Source: Ktedonobacteria bacterium brp13
GTDB taxonomy: Bacteria > Chloroflexota > Ktedonobacteria > Ktedonobacterales > Ktedonobacteraceae
DNA: 64,000 nucleotides
NCBI GenBank assembly: GCA_015099395.1
Contig: AP024096.1
Coordinates: 4,836,001 to 4,900,000, forward strand
Direction of reading: 5' to 3'
The notes beneath the pieces are model-generated. The model ran no database searches and was not told where the DNA came from. It was given only the letters and a program-made list of their open reading frames with translations. Each line of letters begins with the position of its first letter. Position 1 is the stretch's first letter. The translations under genes were made by a program, and so were the position numbers. This document shows positions 1 to 9,628 of this stretch, piece by piece.

Positions 1-705
1 TTTGCCATTGACGCGGGTGCCCGTACTGTCGAGATGCTGCCAAGGGGAACTTGAAAGACCTGCCTGCAAGACGGCTGCACGCTCGGCGTGGAACACGTCT
101 TGGTCGCCAATCAAGAGCGTTGAAAGGTGTCCGGCACTGATGTGCACGCCGACCGTCTGCAAGAGGTTGAGGATTTTTGGCTGACTCATGCCAGCGGCGT
201 AGTAGAGAGCCAAGACCCAGGCTCTGACTCCCGGCCCAAACTGACCGTGGTAGCCAGTGGGAAGATCTGCCAGATAGGTCCGCTTTTGGCTCGGAGAGTA
301 ATATTTCTCTTTGCGAAAGGTAACATTCTCCGTGCGAAACACCACATCTTGCACAATGACGTCATCGTAGCCCTTAAACTGGGCATCGTCCGGGAGGCGC
401 CCCGGATCAATCGTGACCATCTCGACCCGATCGATCCGTATCTGAACGTGCTTCTTGGCTTTGTGATGGGCTTTGGACTCATGACGTTCTTTTTCCGATG
501 AGAGGGCAGGTGTTGGTGTCTTTGGCTTGATACTGGGCTTGCCTTGTTCACCTTTGAGCCGATTGTTCTCGTCTCGCAGGCGTTGAATTTCTTCGGCTTG
601 CTCTTGCACTTTGGCCGTCAGGTTTTCCACCAGATTCATCAGCGTGGTGAATACGTGACGCAGACTTTCATCTTCAATGGTGTTGGGATCGAAATTTTCT
701 ATCAT
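1..705 (-). CDS. IS66-family transposase, N-terminal part (runs off window)
   Basis: Open frame from an ATG at 705 to the window edge (235 codons, no stop), so the C-terminal part is missing here. Residues about 20-50 form a Leu-rich coiled coil (ENLTAKVQEQAEEIQRLRDE), typical of the IS66 TnpC leader. The last visible residues, LDSTGTRVNGK, match the IS66 block around the first catalytic Asp (usually D-E-TG-R-V-GK; here D-S-T). No tnpA or tnpB gene lies upstream, so it resembles the single-ORF IS66 subgroup. Assignment rests on these motifs; whether the whole gene is intact cannot be judged. Confidence 0.85.
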   Translation of the reverse strand, partial: MIENFDPNTIEDESLRHVFTTLMNLVENLTAKVQEQAEEIQRLRDENNRLKGEQGKPSIKPKTPTPALSSEKERHESKAHHKAKKHVQIRIDRVEMVTIDPGRLPDDAQFKGYDDVIVQDVVFRTENVTFRKEKYYSPSQKRTYLADLPTGYHGQFGPGVRAWVLALYYAAGMSQPKILNLLQTVGVHISAGHLSTLLIGDQDVFHAERAAVLQAGLSSSPWQHLDSTGTRVNGK

Positions 706-915
706 ACTTCTAGTATATATGAGCCATCAATTGTTCTCTCATGCTTGGCTACCCCCAATTATTGAGAGGATACCAGACCTTCTCAGATAAGGTGTAAATT
801 ACTTTTTCTGTGACTCATGTCCCCTTTTGGTGATAAGCTCTTCGATCAGGAGTATTATCAACTTTGCATAATGATAGCTATATTACTTGTCATTGGAGAT
901 AGAACAGCAATTTGT

Positions 916-1557
916 TTAGAGAACAAAGTGGGCCTGGGCTTCAATGATATACTGCGCTATTGCTTCAGGGCGATCAAAGCGCGCATCTAACGGCCAGCGT
1001 GTCCATGTTCCGTCACGCTGCTGAACATCGAGCCAAAAACTTGTGCTGGAGCGGGAGCCAGTGAGTTGCAATTTCAGACTGCTGATCATGGAAAAATCGA
1101 GTACCTTCCATTTTCGCCGCTGAGGCCGCTGATAGTACTCACATTCAACGACCCCTTCTGGGGTGATCACTAGCAAAGAATTGAGCATGCGCCGATTTTG
1201 GCTATAGTCGATTACAGCAAACGCTGTTCCAATGAGTACTGCCACCAACACTACCAATCCTCCTGTTTGCAGAAATAGATGATAGCCACCTGCACGTGGA
1301 GAAGAGGGCTCAGGATAGATAAGAATGAAAGAAGGAAAATTGTTTTCTGCAGGCAATAATAAGCGGAATTCGTCCAGAAAATCTGCTAGAGATGCATAAG
1401 TTGCACATGGAGAACCGCATACAGTAGCAAGAACACTGATGAAAATACTTAACAGAATAGTAGACAAGACAGACCGTCCTTTACCGTGAAAGACACGCCA
1501 GGTCTCAGGTAGCGCTCCTTGCTGGGCTTGCTCAATAATCTTTTCTGGTTGGATCAT
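916..1557 (-). CDS. Unknown two-segment membrane protein
   Basis: 213 residues. An AAGGA site sits 8 nt before the ATG. Two hydrophobic segments are visible (about residues 28-48 and 98-118), enclosing a roughly 50-residue probably external loop with a pair of Cys. The C-terminal 90 residues are polar and probably cytoplasmic, with basic and Trp-rich stretches (RRKWKV, DGTWTRWPLD) that resemble a small beta-rich PH-like domain, but this is only an impression. No family recognised. It stands alone between an IS66 element and an HNH gene on the same strand, with gaps of about 210 and 230 nt. Confidence 0.7.
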   Translation of the reverse strand: MIQPEKIIEQAQQGALPETWRVFHGKGRSVLSTILLSIFISVLATVCGSPCATYASLADFLDEFRLLLPAENNFPSFILIYPEPSSPRAGGYHLFLQTGGLVVLVAVLIGTAFAVIDYSQNRRMLNSLLVITPEGVVECEYYQRPQRRKWKVLDFSMISSLKLQLTGSRSSTSFWLDVQQRDGTWTRWPLDARFDRPEAIAQYIIEAQAHFVL

Positions 1558-1749
1558 AGTAGAAATCCTTTTTTACCCTATCCCTTAATAAATACTATCG
1601 TTATTTTTACTGTCTGCACCTATACAGACGCTATTTTCATGGCTTTACCAATGTAAGAATTGCTGTAATTCATCTATGGCTTTGTAGCGAAAAGGCTGTT
1701 ATCAACAGGAGGAAGCACTAGAGGCTAGGACCTGGATAAGGGGAGTAGC

Positions 1750-1772
1750 GGGAGGGCCATAAGGCCGCTCCC
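1750..1772 (-). terminator. GC-rich hairpin after the HNH gene
   Basis: Inverted repeat GGGAGGGCC / GGCCGCTCCC with a 4-nt loop and one bulge, 18-40 nt downstream of the HNH stop codon. There is no convincing T-run, so the terminator call is weak. Confidence 0.3.
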
Positions 1773-1789
1773 TCCCTCTCTACCGACGG

Positions 1790-2293
1790 TCATGGTCTCA
1801 GTTGCATCTTCTTCTGCCAGTGCAGATCTGCTCGGATCTGTGTGGCCGACTTCTTGTAAAAGCGCTTGACGTCTTCTCGGACGTGTTCGTTGTATGAATT
1901 CCAGGCGTCGAGATGCCCGAGTAGCAGGTGATGCTCTCGGCCTCTGGCTTCACACAATGTAATCAGGTTATGCGGGTCAAGCTCTAGTTGAGGGTGCAGG
2001 TGGAAAGGCTTGATATGATGAACTTGCAGATGCTTGCCTTTGTAACCACAGGCGACACATGCTGGCTCGCGCAAGCGGTGCTCCATCGCTACGCGGGGCC
2101 ACTCAGGACTGCGGCCAATTGCAATTTTTTTAGGTGAATGGACACCATAGGCAGAGGGCTTGCGCATAACGTGCCCCTCGGGCAGTCTGCCTCTGGAGTG
2201 ATGCCTCCTCCTCCTGAAAAGCAGCGGCAGCGAAAAGCTGGCTAGAATTACAACCACTAATGCCAGACAAATAATGAGCAACGGGGTATCCAT
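1790..2293 (-). CDS. Membrane-anchored HNH endonuclease-like protein
   Basis: 167 residues; GAGGAG lies 5 nt before the ATG. Residues 4-26 form one transmembrane segment, followed by a basic stretch (RRRRHH). The HNH module covers about residues 77-125: C79-x2-C82, the VHHIKP box (H92, H93), N109 in DPHNLITLC, C114, and a final HH pair at 121-122 that could ligate metal. The Cys pairs suggest a structural zinc as in McrA-type HNH folds. A nuclease fold behind a membrane anchor is unusual; the natural substrate is unknown and nothing adjacent suggests a restriction or phage role. Confidence 0.8.
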   Translation of the reverse strand: MDTPLLIICLALVVVILASFSLPLLFRRRRHHSRGRLPEGHVMRKPSAYGVHSPKKIAIGRSPEWPRVAMEHRLREPACVACGYKGKHLQVHHIKPFHLHPQLELDPHNLITLCEARGREHHLLLGHLDAWNSYNEHVREDVKRFYKKSATQIRADLHWQKKMQLRP

Positions 2294-2470
2294 ATCTTCT
2301 CCTCTTCTCGGTTACGATCTTAAAACCAACGCAATCAATCATAGCCAATAAAAGAGGAAAACACAATCTATGTAGGTAAAGCGGCTTTCTAGTAATTCGA
2401 TACGATGTGGCATTACCTGCCCACGATGTTGTAATTATCGTTGCTAAGGAAGCCTGTGATCTGTGCCGCT

Positions 2471-3547
2471 TTAGTCGTGGCGCTTGTCCGGCCTTTTCAA
2501 GTAAAGTTGCTGCTGTTTACGTTGGTTCAGCCGCAGGATATGGTCAAAGTAGATGGCACATTCGAGTGGACGCTGCATGACAAAGAATTGTTGCTGGGTC
2601 CAGTATTCAGCGTTGAGCATGATGGCGCCAGGAAGATGGGTCAGCTGGAGCAGGCGGTTGTGGTAGAGTACTAACTGACGTTTATGGCCCTGGAAGATGG
2701 TACGCTGATTGGTGAGAATAAAGGTCCCTCTATCCCTGGTCTTCCATTGGGCACCAACCAGTCGTAGTTCTTCGGGTGGCTCATCGCAGAGCGACGCTTC
2801 GCTGCAATAGTGCGCAATCTCGCCACGTTGCAGATGGAGGGATACACGTAGATGGGGCAGACCTTCGAGCTGCAAGCGGTGTTCCAGGGCTGAAATGTCA
2901 AAACCATACAGGTGCAGTTCCCGTTCGGTCTGTAGGCGTATCAGCCGCTGCTTACGTTGGGCATGGGCATCATGGCCTTCATCATTATACAGGTCCTCTG
3001 CCCTGGACCATACAGGGACAGTCTCAACCTCTTCTAGAGCAGGAGAAAGCGGGGTGGTCGTCGCGAGTTGCAACTCCTGTGACATCACGTTCTCAGTCGC
3101 ACGACGCTCTATGATATCAACCACAACTTCAGTCTGGCCGGGCGGCAAAGAAGGGGTCAGCGGCGCAAGCGGAACAGGAACAACAGTCGTGGTCTCTACA
3201 AGCTGCAGTGTTTGGGCGGTATCCACTCTGACAGCTGGCACGACTATTACGTTGCTATTTTGCTGCTCCTGAGCCAGTTCCGCCTGCTTGTTGAGCCAGC
3301 TATTGAGGTAGAGCGTTGCTTGCAAGCCCGCATCGATATCGGTAATCCCACGTACATAGATAAGCTCGTCCTTGAATTGCAGATCCAGCCGTAACGCAGA
3401 GAGACCAACGACACGCCGATACGCAGACCGAAAATGTACAAGATCATATAACGCATAAGAGATACCCTGCAATTCGAGCCGTTCTGTATACAGACGCAGA
3501 GTCTGCCCCCACCCGTACTTACACTTCACCACCAGCGTCTGAACCAT
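2471..3547 (-). CDS. Unknown cytoplasmic protein with two similar end domains
   Basis: 358 residues from the ATG at 3547, which has GGGGAGG 9 nt upstream; an in-frame ATG at 3556 overlaps that site and is less likely. There is no signal peptide or membrane segment. The N-terminal 110 residues and C-terminal 100 residues look like short beta-strand-rich modules (for example GTFILTNQRTIFQG near the C-terminus, a pattern seen in PH/GRAM-like domains), joined by a low-complexity Pro/Thr/Glu-rich linker (about 115-190). Function unknown. It precedes the TgpA-like gene's 3' end by about 150 nt on the same strand. Confidence 0.7.
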   Translation of the reverse strand: MVQTLVVKCKYGWGQTLRLYTERLELQGISYALYDLVHFRSAYRRVVGLSALRLDLQFKDELIYVRGITDIDAGLQATLYLNSWLNKQAELAQEQQNSNVIVVPAVRVDTAQTLQLVETTTVVPVPLAPLTPSLPPGQTEVVVDIIERRATENVMSQELQLATTTPLSPALEEVETVPVWSRAEDLYNDEGHDAHAQRKQRLIRLQTERELHLYGFDISALEHRLQLEGLPHLRVSLHLQRGEIAHYCSEASLCDEPPEELRLVGAQWKTRDRGTFILTNQRTIFQGHKRQLVLYHNRLLQLTHLPGAIMLNAEYWTQQQFFVMQRPLECAIYFDHILRLNQRKQQQLYLKRPDKRHD

Positions 3548-3696
3548 GACGCACATCCTCCCCTCAATCCCACTGTCGTCTTTTGAGCTGTTCTAGCCTG
3601 CTCATATCTATGGAAACGAGGCGCAGAATAGTGAGTAACGAGCATTGATACTCTCGTATGTGCAAGCACGCAGGTATACGCCGTTTGTCTTATGCC

Positions 3697-6153
3697 TTAC
3701 TTCAGATTCTTCACACGGCGACTGAAGAAGATCCGGCGAATCAACGTGAAGCGCAGAAGAGGCCAGCCACGCATAACGTTCGCAGTCTCGCCAGGCTGCA
3801 TAGTAGTATCAGGCCGCCCCCAGCGATCATGCACGAAGTGTTCGGTAAGTTGCCAGAGCAAGGGATCACGATGGGCAATCTGACGACTGAGCATCTCACT
3901 ATACTCGTATGGTGTCTGCCAACGACGAGGACCCAGGCCGGCCCAGGCCGCCAGACGGCCGATACGCAGGTACAGACTGGAGACAGAATCAGGAAGCCGT
4001 CGTCGCCTGCGTACATTGACAAACAATGCGATCCCACCTGCGAGGAGAGCCAATCCAAAGAATCCACCGAGCCCCCAGTAGAGCAACGCCGGAGAGAGAG
4101 AGGCGGCATGCGTGGCATTGGTACTCTTGCTGCCTGGTGTCGCCTGCTGCGTAGGCTGCTTCTGCGGAGCCACGGCTCTGGTAGGAGCAGCGGTCGGTTG
4201 CACTGGTACAGGAGTATGTGCGGATGCCGGCTGTGTTGACAGCGTCGACTGATCGCCAAAGCCAGGGGTTGGGTCAAAGTTGATCCAGCCATGGCCGGGG
4301 AAGTATGCCTGCACCCAGCTGTGTGCATCACTCCCCTGTACGATCCAGCTCTTCTTCGTCTGATCGTAGGCACCAGTGCTGAAGCCACTCATCATTCGCG
4401 TCGGGATATGCAGCATGCGCGCCATGACGACCATCGCAGTTGCGTAGTAGGTACAATACCCACTATGGGTCTGGAGCAGCCAATCGACGACATCCACGTT
4501 AGCGGGGATCGCTGAATTGTTGGTCGAATAGGTAAAACTCGCCGAATCGCTCAAGTGGGTCTCAATGCGCTGCAAAGCCTCGTATGCGCTTGTCGAACCC
4601 TGCGTCCATTGCTTTAGCGTCTTACTCACATCTGGTGAAAGATCGCTCGGCGTCTGCATATCTACCTGATCGTACAGCCGCGCTTGAGGGTCAGAGGACC
4701 AGTACTGCTCATTATTAGCGGGAAGTGGGGCCGTATTCAATGCAGCCGTATCTGCTGTTGGTAGGTTAGAAACAACCATATAGGTTGAATTCGTTTTAAG
4801 CGCGGACGGCGTCGACCATGAAAGCGCATCCTTGTCACCGCCTACGTTCGCATACATCACATTCACCGGCAGATTAAACTGATCGGGAGTAGCTGGCGCA
4901 AAGAGAAAATCACGTGAGCCATTGATAGTACTTAACAGCGTGACCCTGGTAAAGATCGATTGCGTAGAAGGCTGTACACCCTGCTCCGGCATCAAAGTCT
5001 GGTTATCTTTATATGCCGTTATCGCATAAGGAGCCGCAATGGTCCAGGTATGCCCATCAAAATGGTCATAGCTGACACTCTCCAGATAGTGACTCTTGTC
5101 GTCGGAACTGCTGTATGAAAGGACATCTCCACCTGGTAGATTGACGCTATTCGAGACCTGCAGGTTTTCGCCAAAGTAGTTAGTCGATGCATCTCCACCC
5201 GTAGCCATCGCTAGCGCGCGCAGGTCATTGAGCGTCAGATGACCTGCCAGCAGACTCCCCCAGGTAGTATCCAGGCGTGCCCAGAAGACCTTACCACTAT
5301 TCGGTTGCTCTAAGGCCGGCAAGAGCAGACTCAAAGGTAGTGCCAGCACTACAATCAAGCATGCAACCTGCATACAGCGCTTCGTAATCTTCCGTAACCA
5401 TGAATGATCGACATATAGACCGTCTTCAACCCAGCGCATAATCTGAGTCGTCAGATGCACACGTGCTATCAGTAACAGCAGAGCACCTAGCATGATCGCC
5501 ACATACAGGTCCATATAACTCATTGAGACCGACACATAGTTAAGATCGACCAGCATGATGGCACTGTACACAAAGGCGACCAGCCAGGGGAGCATCGCAC
5601 GATACACCAACCAGCTGCCAAAGTAGCCCAGAAAGAAACAGAGGAACGACAGGTAGAAGAAAAAGACGATCTGGCTGGCCACTAACGGCTGCGAGGAGAG
5701 ATCACCAACAAACGCACTGATGAGATAGCGGAAGGCGACATCATACGGTATCTGAAAGGCCAGCGCACTGGTCACCCAGACCGAAAACAGATAGCCGACG
5801 ATACAGGCGACGATATGCAATAATGCCTGTGGCATATAGGGTATCTTGGCAATCAGAAAACCGATAAGCAGACCCAACACCGGACCATAATACAGCGCGT
5901 TGCCGTCATCTACCCAGTGCGCCACCGTAATAGAGTACACAATACAGTAGAGCGCAATTGCTAGCAGTACCAATGGCGACCACCCTTCACGGGGAATAAA
6001 ATGCAAAGGAGAAGAGCCAGATACCGTAGTATGAGATCCATGATGCTCACCAGATGGAGGTGTCGCTGGCATCGACGTCAGAGGACCATTACCTGGCTGC
6101 GTCTGCCTCTGATGAGGTGGAACAGGTTGCTTATCAATAAGACTGGATCGCAT
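3697..6153 (-). CDS. TgpA-like membrane transglutaminase (DUF3488/transglutaminase core/DUF4129)
   Basis: 818 residues; GAGGAG 6 nt before the ATG. After a polar Pro-rich start there are seven to eight transmembrane segments (about residues 55-285), then an extracytoplasmic region whose transglutaminase-like core shows the triad: Cys near residue 567 (HSGYCTYYATAMV), His near 609 (DAHSWVQAYF) and Asp near 625 (INFDPTPG). A Pro/Gln/Thr-rich linker and a further membrane segment (about 705-727) precede a DUF4129-like cytoplasmic tail. Domain order matches TgpA/YebA proteins. Those are often near a MoxR ATPase and a DUF58 protein, but neither is seen here. Substrate unknown. Confidence 0.9.
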   Translation of the reverse strand: MRSSLIDKQPVPPHQRQTQPGNGPLTSMPATPPSGEHHGSHTTVSGSSPLHFIPREGWSPLVLLAIALYCIVYSITVAHWVDDGNALYYGPVLGLLIGFLIAKIPYMPQALLHIVACIVGYLFSVWVTSALAFQIPYDVAFRYLISAFVGDLSSQPLVASQIVFFFYLSFLCFFLGYFGSWLVYRAMLPWLVAFVYSAIMLVDLNYVSVSMSYMDLYVAIMLGALLLLIARVHLTTQIMRWVEDGLYVDHSWLRKITKRCMQVACLIVVLALPLSLLLPALEQPNSGKVFWARLDTTWGSLLAGHLTLNDLRALAMATGGDASTNYFGENLQVSNSVNLPGGDVLSYSSSDDKSHYLESVSYDHFDGHTWTIAAPYAITAYKDNQTLMPEQGVQPSTQSIFTRVTLLSTINGSRDFLFAPATPDQFNLPVNVMYANVGGDKDALSWSTPSALKTNSTYMVVSNLPTADTAALNTAPLPANNEQYWSSDPQARLYDQVDMQTPSDLSPDVSKTLKQWTQGSTSAYEALQRIETHLSDSASFTYSTNNSAIPANVDVVDWLLQTHSGYCTYYATAMVVMARMLHIPTRMMSGFSTGAYDQTKKSWIVQGSDAHSWVQAYFPGHGWINFDPTPGFGDQSTLSTQPASAHTPVPVQPTAAPTRAVAPQKQPTQQATPGSKSTNATHAASLSPALLYWGLGGFFGLALLAGGIALFVNVRRRRRLPDSVSSLYLRIGRLAAWAGLGPRRWQTPYEYSEMLSRQIAHRDPLLWQLTEHFVHDRWGRPDTTMQPGETANVMRGWPLLRFTLIRRIFFSRRVKNLK

Positions 6154-6476
6154 TCAATACTCCTCTATACGGCCAACATTTTATGAAGAACGAAGCTTCT
6201 CATCAATATATGGGCATACACTGCTTATAAGCTAAACGTGGTACATCACCCACTCTTAGAAAAAGATTCATATATATCTATAAATCGCCTGTACTATCTT
6301 CCAGGGTCAGTCTGGCGAACTATTTCAACCCCTCTTATATAGAATACAACCTCAGCATTTTTGTGGTTACTATTATACGCATAAAATAGTACTCTTCTCC
6401 ACTGCAGTACATATAGTTATTGTACCATCAATAGATCTTTATTTTGCCTGCTGCTTGCTTCTCATAACCTGTACGT
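6154..6476. other. Divergent intergenic region, AT-rich
   Basis: Lies between the TgpA-like gene (minus) and the MFS gene (plus). AT-rich with many short TATA-like stretches; apart from the promoter called just downstream I see no gene, RNA or strong repeat here. Confidence 0.5.
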
Positions 6477-6505
6477 TTGACCGTTACTCATACTAGCGGT
6501 ATAGT
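6477..6505 (+). promoter_or_regulatory. Sigma-70-type promoter for the MFS gene
   Basis: TTGACC, 17-nt spacer, TATAGT (five of six matches in each box). Predicted start near 6512, about 44 nt before the ATG at 6556. Confidence 0.6.
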
Positions 6506-6555
6506 TTTATGATCATCGTAAGATATATATCTATCATCCTGGGAGATTGTCACTG

Positions 6556-7869
6556 ATGTCATTACTATCGGATGCTACGGATTCATCTGCGCAAAAACCT
6601 ATACCAACAACTGATCAGGATCATGGGTCATTCTTCTCTTCGCTCTTTCACTTACCGCGCAATGTCTATCTATTGCTTATCTTTACAACGGGTAAGGGCT
6701 TTCAACTCAGTATCATTGCCCTGGTCTTGAACTATTATATCCATAGCCTCGGCTATCGCTCTGACTTTATAGGCGTCTTTAGTGCCATGCCATCGATCGG
6801 TGCACTGCTTGGTGCCCTGCCGACTGCAATGGTTGCCGATCGTGTGGGACGGAAACCTGTGCTGGTCTTTACAGCGATCCTGACACCTCTCACACTGGCT
6901 TGCTGTGCTCTGGTAACCTCGGTTCCACTACTGCTCACGATCAATCTGTTGCAAGGCATTGTCTCGACCGGTTACTGGGTAACAAATCTGCCTTTGCTGA
7001 CCGAGAGCACAACGCCAAAGCAGCGTGTAGGTGTCCTGGCGCTGAATACCTTCCTGCTGCTGGGTGTAGGAGCGCTCGGGAATCTACTGGGCGGAGCTAT
7101 CCCTGAAATTATCGCAGGCATTATACACGTCTCGGCGGCCAGTCCAGTCCCATTACGCTGGGGCGTCTTTATGGCAGCCTGCTTTACATTCGTCTTCGGC
7201 CTGCCACTCTGGACACTACAAGAGCCTGATCGCCGCGCTGCCCGCAAGCTAACAAAAAACACGGAAGCGGCACTACTGGCTGCCGGGGGTACAAAAGAAC
7301 GCTTCCCGTTCTGGCTCTTCTTCAAGTTACTCATCCCTGATCTGGTCTTTACAATGGGTGAAGGGGCAGTCGTTGCACTGATCCAACTTTATTTCGTGTT
7401 GCGCTTCCACCTCTTACCGGGACCATTGGGGATTATTTTCGCCATATCGGGGGTCGCTGGCGGCATCTTCTCGCTGACCGCACCGCTCTTTGTCAGACGT
7501 TGGAGCAAGCTACGCCTGATCATCGTGGTCCAGTATCTGACGGCACCGCTCATGATCATGATCGGCTTCGCGCCTACGATGCCACTGGCGATTGCTGGCG
7601 AGTATAGTCGCTCACTGATGCGTACACTCATCGAGCCCGTCTATGCAGCCTTCGCCATGGAACGGGTCTCAGATCGCCATCGTGCCACCCTCTCCGGTTT
7701 CTATGCCATCACCTGGAGTATCGGCTTCAGTATCGGACCCACAATCGGTGGCTGGCTACAGACGAATATGAGCTTATCAGCATCGTTTATCTTTGGCGCA
7801 TGCTGCCTGCTCATCGCCCCTACGCTGCTACTCATGTTCTTTGGCAGGAGCAATGTACGATTGGGATAG
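6556..7869 (+). CDS. MFS transporter, 12-segment type
   Basis: 437 residues from the ATG at 6556; GGGAG ends 10 nt upstream, whereas an in-frame TTG at 6547 overlaps the site. Twelve hydrophobic segments in two halves separated by a cytoplasmic loop near residues 215-245. The MFS motif A-like loop between segments 2 and 3 reads ADRVGRKPV. Probably a proton-coupled exporter or importer; substrate not predictable. It has its own promoter and stands alone. Confidence 0.85.
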   Translation: MSLLSDATDSSAQKPIPTTDQDHGSFFSSLFHLPRNVYLLLIFTTGKGFQLSIIALVLNYYIHSLGYRSDFIGVFSAMPSIGALLGALPTAMVADRVGRKPVLVFTAILTPLTLACCALVTSVPLLLTINLLQGIVSTGYWVTNLPLLTESTTPKQRVGVLALNTFLLLGVGALGNLLGGAIPEIIAGIIHVSAASPVPLRWGVFMAACFTFVFGLPLWTLQEPDRRAARKLTKNTEAALLAAGGTKERFPFWLFFKLLIPDLVFTMGEGAVVALIQLYFVLRFHLLPGPLGIIFAISGVAGGIFSLTAPLFVRRWSKLRLIIVVQYLTAPLMIMIGFAPTMPLAIAGEYSRSLMRTLIEPVYAAFAMERVSDRHRATLSGFYAITWSIGFSIGPTIGGWLQTNMSLSASFIFGACCLLIAPTLLLMFFGRSNVRLG

Positions 7870-7908
7870 AGGAAGATGGGAGTTACGACTTTTACCGCAT
7901 CATGGCTA

Positions 7909-7938
7909 TTGACAGAAAAGTTATGGCTCAGATAAAAT
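7909..7938 (+). promoter_or_regulatory. Sigma-70-type promoter for the 8043 gene
   Basis: TTGACA, 18-nt spacer, TAAAAT. Predicted start near 7945, giving a leader of about 100 nt with no obvious structure. Confidence 0.45.
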
Positions 7939-8042
7939 TCATTATATACTCTTATATTCTACTATACTAGAAATACGCTAAATTTATAGCCTCTTTTGGT
8001 AAAGTAATAATTATATCAACCTATTCCTAAAGGAGACCCATT

Positions 8043-8852
8043 ATGCAATCAAAACAGGATCTGCCAATCAGCCTGAAAGCACTTCTCACGCTCATCGTCT
8101 TCGGCATCTTCGGCCTTGTTGCATTACTAACGTTGATCCTTCAGATTCTCTTTCCGCTCATATTCCTACCATTCCTATCATTCTCGTTAGCTACACCTGA
8201 TATGCCTCATCGAGCCGCTCGTATTGCGTTCGTTGCTTTCTGTGGTCTTGTCTGGCTCGTTGGTATTGGGTATCTGATCTGGCTCACTGTACGCAGCAGG
8301 CGTGCTCAGGTCTTGGGAATACCGATGGATCCCCCAAAATGGATCACATCCACCACCCCATTGACACCGCTACGTGCAATAGCCTTACTCGTTGGCTTTT
8401 CCTTTTTTGCGACTCCATATCAAATGATCTTCGCAAATGAGCCGTTTACCATTTCTCTGGTTATTCATGGCATGCTATATCCGACGATGATGGTGATCTG
8501 GTGCATGAGCCTCCAATCGCTCAGAGCGAAGACTGGTGAGCAGAAACACGTACAAGATCAATATGCAGGACTGGCAATTGCTGGATATATCCTCGGCGCG
8601 ATCAGCTTTTTCTTTGTCGGTACGATCTATCTATTCAGTCCACCATTTGCGATTATTGGTATATTCTTATCCTTGTTCGGTTGCCTATCATCTACCCATA
8701 GAGCACAGGCAAATTGGGGGCTTGGATTATCAGTAATCGGTGTCCTGGCACCAATTATAGTTATCATGACCAGTATGACACTCAGCCACTGCTCCGGTTG
8801 GCCTGGTTTGAACTGTTCTATTCCTGTTGCTATAGATGAGCTTTTTCATTGA
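8043..8852 (+). CDS. Unknown polytopic membrane protein
   Basis: 269 residues; AAAGGAG about 8 nt before the ATG. About seven hydrophobic segments spread along the whole length, with short polar loops (the longest about residues 78-110). No conserved catalytic motif or known family recognised. The gene sits alone with its own promoter and converges on the 8990 gene. Confidence 0.7.
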   Translation: MQSKQDLPISLKALLTLIVFGIFGLVALLTLILQILFPLIFLPFLSFSLATPDMPHRAARIAFVAFCGLVWLVGIGYLIWLTVRSRRAQVLGIPMDPPKWITSTTPLTPLRAIALLVGFSFFATPYQMIFANEPFTISLVIHGMLYPTMMVIWCMSLQSLRAKTGEQKHVQDQYAGLAIAGYILGAISFFFVGTIYLFSPPFAIIGIFLSLFGCLSSTHRAQANWGLGLSVIGVLAPIIVIMTSMTLSHCSGWPGLNCSIPVAIDELFH

Positions 8853-8904
8853 TTGCATGCTCATCCTGAGAGAACTAGAAAAGCAATCCCTTCTCCATCA
8901 TCAA

Positions 8905-8927
8905 CTCCTTGTAGTGTTTACAAGGAG
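8905..8927. terminator. Hairpin between convergent genes
   Basis: Perfect 9-bp stem CTCCTTGTA / TACAAGGAG with a 5-nt loop, between the stops of the 8043 and 8990 genes. No T-run on either side, so at best a weak bidirectional terminator. Confidence 0.4.
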
Positions 8928-8989
8928 CGTATCCCAAATTGCGCAACAAGTTGAAAGCAAGCAGATAGCAAAGGGACAAACAGTGCTTC

Positions 8990-9628
8990 TTACGGCATGA
9001 CACCCATCGTAAGTATATTCCCGGTTACGCCATCGAATACCAACTGCCCATGGTGGGAAACTGGTCGCACGATATGTGTGGATCTTCCTGCTGGTATGTG
9101 AGGTCCTCCAGCGACGCTAAAATTACCGTAGACTTCGACATAACAGACAATCAGGTGAGGGTCGATAATGCCCGTGTCAGCATTTAAGCCGTTGGCAGCA
9201 TTGGCAGTCTGGTTGGTAACAAAGAGAATGCGGGTAATACTATAGTTGGGAGAGGCCTGGAGAATACGAAAACCATTAAAGCTGGTAACTGTACTCATAT
9301 ACTGGCGCACATCCTGTTCAGTGAAGGTGGGAATGCTGCAAAGATGAGGCTTGATAGCGGGGCTACCTATGCCATTAGCAGGATCTGAAGCGACACTGGG
9401 GATCTGTTTCGGGTCGCAATTGGCCGTGGAGGTTGAGACTTTGACTGTAGGGATGACGCGCGCTCCTGTCAGATAGAGAGCGGTCTGCCCGGTGGAGTTG
9501 GGAGGGGTTGTACCGTTCTTTGCTATGGTCGGGGCGGACGCACGCGCGCATATGTCCAGCACACCCCAGGTTCCTGCGATGATAACAAGGAGTGCAATGA
9601 GTCCCACGATAAGGCTGCGCTTTTTCAT
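8990..9628 (-). CDS. Secreted or membrane-anchored protein of unknown function
   Basis: 212 residues; AGGAG 7 nt before the ATG. The N-terminus has a KKR charge followed by a hydrophobic stretch (about 6-24), consistent with an uncleaved anchor or signal peptide. The exported part has a Thr/Asn/Pro-rich linker and a C-terminal domain with Cys at about 72, 97 and 163. No family recognised. Comparable anchored single-domain proteins are common in this type of genome; no neighbour suggests a pathway. Confidence 0.65.
   Translation of the reverse strand: MKKRSLIVGLIALLVIIAGTWGVLDICARASAPTIAKNGTTPPNSTGQTALYLTGARVIPTVKVSTSTANCDPKQIPSVASDPANGIGSPAIKPHLCSIPTFTEQDVRQYMSTVTSFNGFRILQASPNYSITRILFVTNQTANAANGLNADTGIIDPHLIVCYVEVYGNFSVAGGPHIPAGRSTHIVRPVSHHGQLVFDGVTGNILTMGVMP

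Noticed and set aside
186..551. 121-codon minus-strand ORF over the IS66 gene
   Set aside because: It is in a different frame from the transposase, Arg/Ser/Thr-rich without domains, and is a shadow of the IS66 coding sequence.
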